The notes under the pieces were generated by a model. It was not told the DNA's origin. It made no database searches and worked only from the letters and a program-made list of their open reading frames with translations. 64,000 nucleotides of DNA, from positions 1,550,001 to 1,614,000 of the forward strand of contig JAFCMP010000002.1 in NCBI GenBank assembly GCA_017506865.1. The letters run 5' to 3'. The stretch is from Tribonema minus (Eukaryota; Sar; Xanthophyceae; Tribonematales; Tribonemataceae). Shown in pieces: positions 1-10,499 of the stretch (position 1 is its first letter; each line of letters opens with the position of its first letter). A program made the translations under genes and the position numbers.

Positions 1-215
1 ATTTTCCGTATATACGTATTTCTAAACCGTATCTGACAAACGCATATCACCAGTACAGGCGTTTAAACTTCAACTTCAACTTCAAAAGTGAAGCAGCTAA
101 ACCAGACACTTGCAAAACATAAATACAAGCAAACACACTTGAAAATAACATCATGTATGTGCGTAATTAGCCTAGTGTAGATATTGCCCTAGTCCTTCAT
201 CCCCCCATCTGCATG

Positions 216-2598
216 TTACATGTTGACAACCTCTTCCTCCGCCGCCTCCATCACTGTAAGCATGACTTCCTCATCTGTCTTGCGCTCAGCAGCCTTATCA
301 TTGCCTTTAATGAACACTAGCTTCTCACCACGCTCAAGTGCAAGCCTGCTGCGGCACTTAGGGTACACATTGCCCCACAGGGACCAGTTGCGCTCGGTTG
401 CACATGCAGTCACGTGGAACGACAGCAGGCGCACTGCCACCCGCGACAAATGAGGAAAATGCTCGCGACCATAGGTCTGCCACCAGCCGCGGCGCATGCT
501 GCTGTCAGCGAGCTCAACCTTGCCCTTAGGCAGCGATGTACGCTTGGTCAACGTAGGCAACGCAGCCCACATGGGCTCGGGAAGGGGTGCAAGCTGCAAC
601 TTGACAAGCTCAGCCTCAACAGCCTCTGCATGCTCCCCTCCCCCCAGCTCCAGAAAGCACTCTTGCGCACCCTTGCTCTCTAGCCTGCTGAGTTTACTGA
701 AAGGCAGAAACCACTCCCCATCAACCTTATAGGCGTAGACAGGGTCAAGCACATATGCTGCAGGCCACGACTTGTCGAAGTGAGTGTTGTAGCGCCACTC
801 AAATAGTGGCAGCACAGGGGAGCGCTCGACATTGTCAATGTGGTCATCGAAGTCTGCCGCATGCTGCAACAGCTGCTTCCAGATCGGCAGCATCTGACTC
901 AACAGCGGCTTGTCGCTCTCAACCTGGTGAATGGCATCAGACACAGGCTGCACTAGCTTCTTCAGCGCTGCTGCCTCATCGAAAAAGTAGTATGCTGCCG
1001 CCCGCCCCCGTGCTGGCTCTACTGTGGCTGCAGTCGTAAACGCTGCCGCATGTGTGGTGCCCTCAGACACTTTACCCCAGCTGCGGTCGCCAACCATCAG
1101 CTTGATGGCCTCCTCGGAGTCGAGCAAGTCGGAGCAGATGAAGTGCAGGATGGCGAAGCGCGTGGGGCAGTGAGAGCGGACGGCCTTGACTTTGCCGTAC
1201 TTGAACTTCTGCTGCTCACGCAGGGCGCTGTGTATGGTCTCTGAGCCGTTGATGGTGTTGGACATCATCAGCGCTTTGCCGTACGCTTTCTTGGACCAGT
1301 CGCATCGCGCATTCTTCTCGCCGTGTAGATCCTTGATGAGAAGGGCCAGTGCGTGAGCCTGGCACCCCAGAAGCAGCCAAGTCGGGTGCTTCTGCTTCAT
1401 CAGGTCCAGCGCCTTACGATTTGCCTGCAAAGTTATTGCAGGTGATGGAAAACATCATGAGGCACTGCAGGCATGTACCAAGATTTGCTCCAGTTTTTAT
1501 GGCCACAACATGTGCATTTGCCAGCATACTATCAATTCCTGTGTGAGCTGTGCTACTAACCACGTGTCAAGCGAAGAAAGGGAGCATCTGGATCAGCGCG
1601 CAAGCGTGGGGAGCTGGTTGACTTGCTTCCATTCAATTTATTACAATGATATGCTGCATTGCATGCACTGCTGGACTTACTGTAGCATATATTGCTGTCA
1701 TTGCATGCAAATGACGCACTGGCAAAAAACTTTCACACACCGTAGCAGCTTCTACAGCAGCACGTACCTTGGTATTGTCCATGACCATCCCCAGCAGCCT
1801 GTCCAGGTTCCCCCTGGTGACCTTCTTCGCCCACCGCATGTGCAGCTCCTCGATCCACTCCGCATTCTTGCAAACGCCTCGCGCTGGCTCCGTTGTCACG
1901 AAGTAGGAACCGCCCTTTGGCAACAGTGCGCAAAGGTTAACCAGCGAAGTGCCGTCTCCGCAATGCTTGCGCCTCCACCCATCGCTGGCAAGCTGGACGA
2001 GGTGCAAGGCATCGATCGCTTCCCAGACGTCGCGGCTGACGCGGTCGTGCTCCTTGTTCAGCATTGTCCCGGCCAAGGCTTTGCGGTTAGGCAGGTCGGC
2101 GCCAAGGGCAGCGAATGCTGCAACCAAGTCCTCCTGCTCAATCAGGTGGAACGCCACCCCGGACTTGTAGAAGAAGCGGGCAAGGCTGTTCCGTGCTTGA
2201 GTTATCTGGCCTGATGTAGCCATGTAAGGTGTGATGCCAGCAGCACCGCGGTGGCGTTTAGTGCCAGTCACCTCTACTTCCTCCTCGCCATCGCCAGCAG
2301 CAGCAGCAGCAGCGGCTGCTGCTTCGGCAGCAGCAACAGCTGCTGCACTGGCAGCAGTCGCTCTGAGGCATGCCTTGCTCTTAAGATGGTCGTTTGCTGC
2401 GCGCGAAGGGTTGCTGGCACCTAGCTTGGCTGAACAACGAAGGCAAACAAGCCGCACCTCGTGCTTCACTGAGTCCAGCTCGACACTGAATGACCCCCAC
2501 CAGCCCGCCTGACCTTGGCGCTTTTGATCACAACGCTTTTGATACAATGCTCTGGCCTGCTTGGCCAGGTCGGGGCCAGGATCGGCGGCATCCGCCAT
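216..2598 (-). CDS. hAT transposase, two exons, DUF659-type with hAT dimerisation domain
   Basis: Exon 1 is 2598-1768 and exon 2 is 1424-216. The 343-bp intron (1425-1767) has donor AAG|GTACGT and acceptor TTTGCAG|GC, and both junctions are phase 0. The product is about 679 aa. The N-terminus has a BED-like zinc-finger region (LVCLRCSAKLG, then a His/Cys-containing stretch) and an Ala-rich linker. Next comes a DUF659-like catalytic part with SDGWRRKHC and VMDNTK. After the intron it continues ANRKALDLMKQKHP and LGCQAHALALLIKDL, the usual order in hAT transposases. The C-terminus has the dimerisation signature CATERNWSLWG followed by RSRLALERGEKLVFI. The ATG at 2598 is chosen over an earlier in-frame codon because that extension would run into the terminal repeats. 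Both exons are open, so the enzyme may be functional. In the cell it would act on the element ends by cut-and-paste. Confidence 0.86.
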
Positions 2599-2639
2599 GC
2601 TGCACTGCTCTGTGTGACTTGAAAGAAGGAAATACGGCA

Positions 2640-2743
2640 AAATACGAATTTTGGCGCGCCAGAAATTGACATACGGCGTAGATACGGCGTATATACGGAT
2701 ATACGGTGTATCTACGGAATACGGTGTTGCCAACCCTAGTCTA
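2640..2743. repeat. hAT terminal/subterminal repeats, right end
   Basis: Clustered copies of tacggcgta, tatacggata and atacggtgta lie between the transposase start and the terminal caaccctag. Related blocks (ccgtatatacgta, accgtatctga) sit at 1-40. They probably serve as transposase binding sites. Confidence 0.6.
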
Positions 2744-3452
2744 TCAGTGTCCTCCTATGTAGAAGTGTGCCTGCACCTTAAGTACTACCTCTGGCATTTA
2801 TCCACCGCTACAGGGTTCTATTGTGACAGAGGTGTCTCATAGCGCTCATATTGCTAGTGTGATTACAAAGCAGCACTGAACTAACTTGCTTTGCCCGCGC
2901 TGTGCCACCTCATGGTTCCACTCTCATTGTCAGTGATGAGTATGACTCGCCTGCCAGTTTTATCTTCCGCAAGCTTTAATGGCATGATTAGCACATCTTG
3001 GTGCAAGGCCAGGACAAGCCCTGAAAAGCTGCTACGGCGGGATGCTTTGACATAACTTACTGCAGTTAACTCAAATGTCATGGCCCACTCTTGAGTGGCC
3101 TGATTGGTTGCGGACTTTTCCTATAGGTATGTCAGCCCTTGCTTTTCTCGCAGCACATTGCAGTGCTCAGCAGATGCGATATCAGCTTGCCATGAACACA
3201 CATGTACGGGGGAGCTATCTGGCTAAAAGTGGGAAATGTTATCAGTGCGTACACAATTTGTACATATTGATCATGTAGCAACAATTGGCGTTCAGTGAGC
3301 CCAGCACAATGTCGTGTTTGTATTTGTTAGTGCAGGCAGTATTATTCTTGGCAGGCCTTTTTGACTGTCACAACCATGATAACGTGTATCGCGCTATTTT
3401 CCATTCCCATTGCATTTCTGATGAAAACGCGCGTCGCTTTCCTCATGCGCAG

Positions 3453-3888
3453 GCATGCCACGCTCGGTCCAATGTCGGACGCTATGCCAACGGCTGGGCC
3501 AAGGCACACGAGTCCCAGCGGCAGCAGCAGCGGCAGCGGCTATTCCACCGATGAGTCAGAGGAGGAGGACCCCACAGTGGCACGCCTGCTCAAGCGCAAA
3601 CGGGCGCATGATGACGCGGTCAACACGCCGCTGCGTAAACGTCCGGCCACTTTGAGAGCAGCAGCGCTGGCAACAGCAGCGGGGGCAGGGTCCGGTGCCC
3701 TCGTTCTGCACAGCGACAGCAGCAGCGGCGCCGGCGGCAGCAGCGGAGGCGTCATTGCCGTCAGCAGTACTCAGCGCAGCAGCATCAGCGATGCTCAGCG
3801 CAGCAGCGCCACCGGCAGCGGCGGCGGCGGCGATGACGGCACCGGAGGCGACATGGACGTCGGCAGCGCTCAACATAGCAGCAGCAGC

Positions 3889-3923
<35 letters not shown>

Positions 3924-6900
3924 AAACGGCATGGACATCGACAGCGCACCTAGTAGCGGCAGCAGCAGCAGCAGCAGCATGGACGACAGCAGCGCTCAGC
4001 ACGGCGGCGCCAGAAGCTGCGATGCTGGAGATCTCGGTGACGCTTCCGACGATTCGCTCCATCTACTCCGCCAGCGACGACGACGCAGCAGGCGACCATG
4101 ATGACATGGATGCTGCGTCCAGTGGCTACCGCAGCGCCTGCGACGACATCTGGGCAGGTGATGCTGACATGGACACTGCGTCCGTCAGTGCCACCAGCAA
4201 CGCCGACCCAGACGGCAGCGCTGCGCCCGCTGCCGCCGCTGCTAGCGATGCTGTTGCTTTTTCCAGAGGAGGCAGGCGCCGCCGCGCCGACTCTTTCGAT
4301 GAGGATGCCTTGATGAAGGACCTCTATCGCCAGGTGGCGGCGCACTACATGGTGGGGCCTGAAGCGGGACAGGCAGACGGTGCGCTAGCGCAGGAGCACG
4401 GCGAGATGGATGCTCAGCAGCACGAGGCACCGCCCGCAGCAACAGCCGCAGCCCCAGCCTACGGTGCCACTTCTGAGCACGGCAGCAGCGACAGCAGCGC
4501 TCAGCAAGCCGGCGACGCCGCTGATGCTGCGCAGGAGGCTGCGCCGAGCTGCGCCGACTCTGTGCCGCCAGCGACAGCGGCACCTGCGCTAGAAGAGGAG
4601 CCTGCTGTGTCCGCGCATCATGCCAGTGGCGACTACAGCATCAACGGCATGGACATCGGCGGCGCACAGCACAGCGGCAGCAGCAGCAGCATGGACAACA
4701 GCAGCGCTCAGTACGGCGGCGCTAGAAGCTGCAATGCCGAGGATGTCAGCGACGCCGCTAGTGAGTGCGCCATATACTCCGCCAGCGACAATGACGCAGC
4801 AGGCGACCGTGATGACATGGACGCTGCGTCCTGCGGCCAGTGCACCGTGTACGGCAACAGCGGTGCAGGTGATGCAGACATGGACACTGCGTCCGTCAGT
4901 GCCACCAGCAGCGCCGATGCTGACGGCAGCGCTGCGCCCGCTGCCGCAGCTGTCAGCGACGCCCCGGACATCTCCAGCGGAGGCAGGCGCCGCCGCACCC
5001 GCAGCTACAGTGATGAGGATGCCTTAATGGAGGGCCTCGCTCGCCAGGTGGCGGCGCAGTACATGGTGGGTCCTGAAGCGGGGCAGCCAGAAGGTGCGCT
5101 AGCGCAGGAGCACGGCGAGATGGACGCTCAGCAGCACGAGGCGCCGCCCGCAGCAGCAGACGCAGACCCAGCCTACGGGGTTGCTTTTGAGCACGGCAAC
5201 AGCGACAGCAGCGCTCAGCAAGCTGGCGATGCCAACCATGACGCGCAGCAGGCTGCCGCAAGCTGTGTCGACTCTGTGCCGCCAGCGGCAGCAGCACCTG
5301 TGCTCGAGGGGGAGCCTGGTGTGGCGGCGCATCATGCCAGTGGCGACTACATCATCAGCGGCAGCGCGGCGGACTGCTCTGATAGCGGCCTCAGTCAGCA
5401 GACCAGCAACTGCGCCAGCGCACGTGCGGACGGAGATGGCAGCACACCCGGCAACAGCGACGCGTCGCATGCCGGCGGGGAGCAGGAGTCAGCAGCCTCT
5501 GCAGCGCTGCGCTCACGAAAGCGCAAGCGCGCCGCCGCTGATGACACGCCGCCGCGCAAGCGTCCCGCCGCTGGGCCAGCATCGGCAGCAGTAGCAGCGG
5601 CGGCGGCAGAGGAGCCAGCCTTTGACGCAGCAGCGGCGGCGGCAGCGGCAGCTGCGGCAGTGAGAGCGCGGCTGCGCAACCACCGCGCTGCGCTGGCAGC
5701 AGCAGCAAGGGCGGCGGCGCCACACGCGGCATCGCGCAGACGGGCCGCTGCGCACCCGAAGCGGGGGTCGTGGCGGTGCAAGGCGTGCACTGCCCTCAAC
5801 CACGCAGAGAGCAGGACGTGCCACATGTGCAATGCAGCAGCTCACGACACGGCTCAACGCGCTGCCGCCGCTGCTGGTACACCAGCAGAGCAGAGCGCTA
5901 CTGCCGCACACGCCACGGCGCACGCAGCAGAGCAGAGCAGCATCATCAGCAGCGCCGTCGCCGCCGCCATGGCTGCCACCGCCGCGCGCTTGGCGACTCC
6001 TCGGCTTTCGCCGCAGCCATTCGTGTTCAGCAGCGACCATGAAGACGGTGGCAGCGCTGCAGGCGTGTGGCCAGACTACGGCGGCAGCACTGGGCTTGCG
6101 TCGGGAGCGAGGATCCACCCTCCAGGCTACTACGCGCAGCCTGCGCAGCAGCCTCCAGCAGCGCCCGCCGACATGGGAGCAAGCGCCGCTGCGGGGCTTG
6201 CGGCAAGCACGCATGCCCACGGAGCTGCGGGGCGTGAAGCGGGTGGCACGGACAACAGCTGCGGTGGCAGCGGCAGCGGCAGCGGCAGCGACAGCGGCAG
6301 CGCAGATGACGAGTCCATCAGCGCGGCGAGCTCACCGCTGCCTGGGCGGAAGCGCAAGTGCGCGCCTGCCAGTGAGGACGCGCCGCCTCGTAAGCGCGCC
6401 TTCACCATCTCAGCAGCAGCGGCAGCGGCAGCGGGGCGGCGCAGCAGTGACTCTTCCGCAGCTGGCGGCAGTGACCACAGCAGCGATGCTCTGCGTGCCA
6501 GCAACGGCGCTGCGGTCGAGTCTGATGGCTGCCTCAGCGACTGCGCCAGCGAGGGCGGTGCGCGCGCAACGGAGGAGGAGGAGGATGCTGAGTGCAGCTT
6601 CGGCGCAGAGGGGCAGGGCAATAGGCTCGCTGCCACAGCTGCTGTCAGCGCCGCGGGCGGATCCGCCAGGCCGGCTGGCAGTGCTCCGCTTACTGCTGCA
6701 GCAAGGGCTGCTGCGATCGGGGAGATGGGCGAGCCTGTGAGGCCATCGCAGCGCCCTCGGGTCAGCTGGCAGGACCCCCGCCCCCTGGTTGCGGCGCCGG
6801 CAGCAGTGCCCCGCGTGGTTGACATGCTGCCTGCGGCGGTGGCAGCATCAGCACCAGCAGGTGTGCGGGGACAAGACAACCCCTTCGTGGTGGCTCGCCC

Positions 6901-6925
6901 ACCGTGGATGACGTCCCTCCCTTAG
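3453..6925 (+). pseudogene. Left-arm copy: Ala/Ser-rich nuclear-type protein with RanBP2 zinc finger, 1-bp frameshift
   Basis: A large last exon starts after the acceptor CATGCGCAG|G at 3452 and ends at TAG (6923-6925). It reads in one frame to about 4050 and then in the next frame. The right-arm copy has one base fewer here (gactgctcc against gattcgctcc near 4051-4060), so the left copy carries a 1-bp insertion. Encoded features are a Ser/acidic N-terminus and two tandem repeats of about 210 aa (each with QVAAQYMVGPEAGQ-like and AQEHGEMDAQQHEAPP blocks). A basic pair of the form RKR-x(4-8)-D-x(2-4)-P-x-RKR occurs three times, which suggests bipartite nuclear localisation signals. One RanBP2-type finger lies at about 5764-5835 (W-R-C-x2-C, then C-x2-C, with the NH pair). 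No enzyme domain is visible and the function is unknown. It is called a pseudogene because of the frameshift. A sequencing error would restore an ordinary gene. Confidence 0.7.
5764..5839 (+). other. RanBP2-type zinc finger coding segment
   Basis: The peptide runs WRCKACTALNHAESRTCHMC. The spacing W-x-C-x2-C-x10-C-x2-C with the internal Asn is the RanBP2/NZF signature, a family that binds ubiquitin, proteins or single-stranded RNA. About 62 residues around it are absent from the right-arm copy. Confidence 0.8.
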
Positions 6926-7594
6926 AAGGGTACACGCGCATTGACTGCAGCGGGCGTCAGTATGGCACAAACTATCGGTGCGCAAGATGCCATCGCTCGC
7001 GGTAATGACGCTGAGGTTCCCATGTGTGCCAGCAGTGTCGTCGCACACCCTTCAGAGTCTTCTCAGCTTGGTTAAAAAGGCCCCTTATGCGAGTGTGACA
7101 CAAGTTGGCGTTGCACGGCTCTCTTGCTGGTGCAGCTCCATGCCAGTGGTTTTGATAGAGCAGACCTGTGCAGTGTTGACAGATTTGTTCATACCTTAGC
7201 AGGACAGCAGCAATGTGCAAGGTCTTTCGGCGGTGTTGTGTATGTCGACAAGAGCTTTGAGGCATGCAAAGGCGCAGCGCACATTGGTGCCAGCTTTCGG
7301 GGTGTGTGGGGGTTTGCAACGCTTGGTTGTAACGTTAAACAACAGGTGCTGATAATGGTTTCATACGCATTTACCATGCACTGAATCATGGTGTTGTTGC
7401 CGCATGTGCGTTGCCTGCATGCTTGCTGCAAACCTGCATGATGCGGTGCTGATCCACTTGCCCATATGTCTGCATTGACGCGTACGAGAGGACTGGATCA
7501 AATTATACGCATGCAATTCGTCCCTTCTGTTGGTGCGCCGCACAGTTCACACTTTTCGGGACAAGTAGTTGTAGGTGTATTAAAGTCATTTCCA
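6926..7594 (+). other. Conserved 3' flank of left-arm gene
   Basis: There is no convincing gene here. The stretch is collinear with the reverse complement of 12810-13451, including a cysteine-rich reading CARCH just after the stop codon and the block agcaatgtgcaaggtctttcgg. Conservation between the arms comes from their shared origin. A degraded downstream exon is possible, but no consistent frame survives in both arms. Confidence 0.45.
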
Positions 7595-7855
7595 TCAGCA
7601 GCGCTCTACATGGCGTACTCTTTGGTATACATGAATGCATTTCATGACATACATGGCAGAGTCCAAAGCGGGCGAATAAATGGATCAGGACATCGTGGAG
7701 GGAGATGATATTTGGTGATGTCGTTCAAAAGTACCGTAGTCGTCAATGCGCCTTTCACAAGATACAATGTCATTCACAAGATACAATGTCATGTAGATTC
7801 CGGTAGCAAGCTTGAAATTCACCATGTGGGCATTTCATGGCGTAGGCGAGAGTCT
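7595..7855 (+). mobile_element. Diverged relic of LINE 3' end at inner edge of left arm
   Basis: The sequence resembles the 3' end of the LINE copy at 54919-56038 in the same orientation: gcgctctacatggcgtactc, then catggcagagtcc, then gtcgttcaaaag. It includes a 20-bp tandem duplication, cacaagatacaatgtcatt, at 7756-7795. The partner relic in the other arm is at 12568-12810 on the minus strand, so it predates or accompanied the inverted duplication. Confidence 0.6.
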
Positions 7856-7909
7856 CATGAAAAAAATTGTTGCCAGTGTGGCAATAAAAAACATGTGCGG
7901 ATGTTCATG

Positions 7910-9005
7910 AGGGCAGGGGCGACAGCGGTGACACGAGCATTTGTAAGCCATGTGGAAATTTCCGTCGTTGTCATCTGGCTCAGCCAGACCTGCGACTTGG
8001 AAGACCACAGCATTGGTGAACATACGTCAATAGTGCTTCACGTGGAATGCACGTGCACTTACTTTTTTTTCACATGGTTGAGCACTGGCGCGGCGTCATT
8101 TGACACGCCACGAACCTTGCCTGGAGAATTCTGACTGTGGTCTGCGCTCTCAGCCCTTGAAGTGATGATCAGAAGTGAAAAGTTTCTGTTGCACTTGCTG
8201 ACAACAAACAGGTGTACTCATGCCGCCCACTTGCAGCTTTCGCAAGTGCCCACCAGTTGAAGATGGTGCGTCACACCTCACTCGCCCAGGGCGGGCACAC
8301 GTGTTGGCGAATTCGATAGAGTGGCACCTCGGTTCCCTCAGCAACACCTACCAGTGAGTTTAATCAGTTGCGTGTGCGCTTGCTGACACCAGGCAGATGC
8401 ACACTTGCTGCACAGAGGAGAGATTATCTACACACAAAGAAGATCTCACAGTTGAAGATGGCGCGTCACACTTCAATGGGAACATCAAAAAGAAGGAGGT
8501 CGCGTGTAAGAGAGTACGCTTCCAGCATGGTCAGCGGAGGCCTCCACCGTGGGGCCCGTGGGGCTAGGAACATGCCCAAAGCGGGGCTTCGGGCACACGA
8601 CCAGCGCGGAGGGAGCAGGGGATCTCTGCCCAGCTGCCAGCACGGAGGGAGTGGGATCGCTGCAGCTGGGGCAGCTGGGCAGGTGGGCAGCGATCCCATA
8701 CTCAGTTCTTTGATCACCGCTGAGAGGCCCAGATCATAGTTAGAATTTTCCAGGCAAGGTTCGTGGTCTATCAGACGACGCCGCGCCAGTGCTCAGCCAT
8801 GCCAAATCAGCATCTGGATCGGTAACTGCACTTGCATGCTGCGTGAAGCACTATTTGCGCATGTCGGTACCTGCATGTGCATGCCACGTGAAACACTATT
8901 TGCGTATGTTCGCCAATGCTGTGGTCTTCCAAGTCTCAGGTCTGGCTGAGCCAGATGCCGATGTTTCCACATGGCTACAGATGCTCACGTCACTGCTGTC
9001 GCCCC
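7910..9005. mobile_element. Fold-back element, copy 1
   Basis: About 7910-8160 and about 8705-9005 are inverted copies of each other. Examples: gacagcggtgac, ctggctcagccagac, cttggaagaccacagcattgg, gagcactggcgcggcgtc and aaccttgcctgg recur as reverse complements. The unique interior (8170-8700) contains gttgaagatggcgcgtcacac-type blocks and no clear coding exon. A second copy with the same ordered blocks in the opposite orientation lies at about 25950-26780. The long TIRs, non-coding core and second copy together suggest a non-autonomous fold-back transposon. Confidence 0.65.
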
Positions 9006-9047
9006 TGGCCCCATAAGCATACCGCTCATGATTTGATTGCCACACTG

Positions 9048-10469
9048 CAACTTTGTACTTTTTATTAATTCTCGCTCAGGGCGCGAAAAAGCCCAGATGA
9101 TTGGCATCTAGCTGTAAGGAATCTACATGTCGTATGACAGTCTGAAAGTGTCGCAACGACAACCACTCAAACGCCGCCGCCGCCAAATGGCATCTCGGGG
9201 TCCTCCCCTACGTCCTCCTCCATGTGCCCCCCCCCCTGGATTCTGCCATGTGTGTCATGACACGGCCAGAGTACGCCATGTGGAGCGCTGCCGACAGTGC
9301 CGAGCGTAAGCGCGCCAGGGCGATGCCCTTGAGAGCTTTAGGGCGCGCTCCTCCGGGCACTGACATCCTGCTGGCATACTCCGTCGCCACAGCCTCCAGC
9401 AGCTTCCGCCCCTGCTCCCCGATGCTGCCAAATGACCCTATTGCCAATGTGGCAAGTTTGTAGCAATTCTGATCATAATGACCAGAATAGTGGGTAGTCT
9501 TGGCGGCCTCTTGGTCGCGGCAGCATCGCTCGGGGTCTGCTGCAGTCTTCGCCGCCCGCGACGCCACCTGTGCCTCGAAGCAGGTAACGTCCACCATGAG
9601 CGGTAGGTGGCGTGTCGGGTCGTCGTAGCCGGTCACCGGGAAGGCGTCGGCAGGCAGCACGATGTCCATCCTGCGACTCCCCGGCGGCCCGGCGGACCCC
9701 AGAAACGGCGTGTAGTCCTCGTCCACCAGTCCCGTTTTGAGGTATTGCCGCAGGAGGCGCTGCGTGGCCCTCTTGACGCTATTGTGGACAATAGTGTCGT
9801 GCGCCTTGACGCGTGGCGCTTGACACAGCCGTGCATGCAGGGTGCCGCCCGGCGACTTCCCGCACAGCTTGCAGCCTGCCGTCTGCTCCTCTACTCCGAT
9901 GGCGCGTTTGACGGCCAGCTGCCAGGATAGGCCATCGAACGAAGCCGTTGTGGAGTACATGGGCTCGTTGAGGAATGCCATGCCGATCGAGTGCATGTGG
10001 CGCTGCGACCGGAATCGAGCAAGTGCTTGCGTGCGTTGCGTGCCCTGCGGCAGCTGTTGCAGGTCCGCCTCCACCTTATCTGCAAGCTCGGTAGCGACGG
10101 CATCTGCAAGCGCACTCTGATTGGGGCGCTTCAGGCTACACTGCAACTGCAGAGCACTGGCATCAAGTACGCAAGCAGCATCCGCACCAGTGCCACCACC
10201 TGCTGTCGGCCGCAGCGGCGGCTGCTGCGTAGGTGGTTGCTGCTGCAGTGGCGTTAGCGCTGGTGGCAGTATATGTTCCAGCTTGTCACCTGTTGCTGCA
10301 CGTAGAGATGTGGCAGCTGTGGCGATCGTCCGCATGAGGGGCAGGCGCGCCACCTCTGCCGCTGCTGCGCCTTGTAGCATTGCTGGTGTGGAACGCGCAG
10401 CGCCTGCATTGACGGCTGCCGCTGCTGCGTGCGCTGGTGCTGCAGCTGTGCCGCCAACTTTGTACTTTT
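9048..10469 (-). mobile_element. LINE-like retroelement copy A, 5'-truncated, with target duplication
   Basis: On the minus strand the copy runs from the Ala-rich coding region to a 3' UTR that ends GAATTAATAAAAA|GTACAAAG. A 15-bp direct repeat, CAACTTTGTACTTTT, flanks it (9048-9062 and 10455-10469) and reads as a target-site duplication. Only the C-terminal part of the LINE ORF is present; no reverse transcriptase domain remains. It is almost identical to copy B, which indicates recent insertion or duplication. Confidence 0.75.
9208..10380 (-). CDS. LINE C-terminal fragment: CCHC finger plus REL-type endonuclease-like domain (copy A)
   Basis: The open frame has about 390 codons and its 5' start is set by truncation, so it is a fragment and not a complete gene. 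After an Ala/Gln/Pro-rich part comes a region typical of the sequence after the RT in non-LTR elements (SWQLAVKRAIGVEEQ). Next is a CCHC-like finger, CKLCG-x6-LHARLC, then a helix-rich HDTIVHNSVKRATQRLL. A PD-(D/E)XK-like core follows (GSRRMDIVL, then LMVDVTCFEA), with a conserved DQ-containing segment and a C-terminal SFGSIGEQGRKLLEA. Finger followed by nuclease is the order found in R2-type elements, where the nuclease nicks a preferred target. The family assignment rests on motif order only. The frame differs at the very end from copies B and F by a homopolymer C difference at about 9230. Confidence 0.6.
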   Translation of the reverse strand: MLQGAAAAEVARLPLMRTIATAATSLRAATGDKLEHILPPALTPLQQQPPTQQPPLRPTAGGGTGADAACVLDASALQLQCSLKRPNQSALADAVATELADKVEADLQQLPQGTQRTQALARFRSQRHMHSIGMAFLNEPMYSTTASFDGLSWQLAVKRAIGVEEQTAGCKLCGKSPGGTLHARLCQAPRVKAHDTIVHNSVKRATQRLLRQYLKTGLVDEDYTPFLGSAGPPGSRRMDIVLPADAFPVTGYDDPTRHLPLMVDVTCFEAQVASRAAKTAADPERCCRDQEAAKTTHYSGHYDQNCYKLATLAIGSFGSIGEQGRKLLEAVATEYASRMSVPGGARPKALKGIALARLRSALSAALHMAYSGRVMTHMAESRGGGTWRRT

Positions 10470-10499
10470 ATTATATTCCACTTGTGGCTGTGGAAATGC
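10470..10499. other. 30-bp spacer between LINE copies A and B
   Basis: The sequence attatattccacttgtggct and its continuation separates two 15-bp CAACTTTGTACTTTT repeats (10455 and 10500). It appears to be the remaining host or older element sequence into which copy A inserted, at the 3' junction of copy B. Confidence 0.5.

Larger units (their letters stand above)
1..2743 (-). mobile_element. hAT-superfamily DNA transposon, left end outside window
   Basis: A transposase gene with hAT hallmarks fills this stretch. The right boundary is placed at about 2743 because two things coincide there. The terminal sequence caaccctag (TIR-like; TAGGGTTGG on the other strand) ends there, and homology to the right arm of the large inverted duplication resumes at the next bases. 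That homology is what shows the element interrupted an older duplication. Both visible ends carry subterminal blocks of the type tatacgga/atacggtgta (1-40 and 2670-2730), as is usual for hAT transposase binding regions. The matching left TIR and the 8-bp target duplication lie before base 1 and cannot be checked. Confidence 0.82.
2744..7855 (+). repeat. Left arm of giant inverted duplication
   Basis: Read forward, this arm matches the reverse complement of 12568-17505 in collinear order. Matching landmarks: gtagaagtgtgcctgc at 2760 against 17480; gctttgcccgc at 2888 against 17335; tttctcgcagc at 3142 against 17070; gtttgttagtgcaggc-type sequence at 3318 against 16870; then the whole coding region; then the 3' flank with agcaatgtgcaaggtctttcgg at 7209 against 13160. 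Non-coding parts are visibly diverged and coding parts are closer. The inner end is near 7855 and the outer end is cut by the hAT element. The stretch 2744-3452 holds no gene of its own. By homology it is the intron upstream of the large exon. Confidence 0.85.

Noticed and set aside
5513-6220. Long minus-strand and alternative-frame open readings over the Ala/Ser-rich genes (also 3556-4062, 13658-14491, 15902-16768, 17544-18536, 27257-27688).
   Set aside because: They are shadows of GCN/CAG repeat coding. The chosen frames are supported by splice sites, phase and conservation between the inverted arms.
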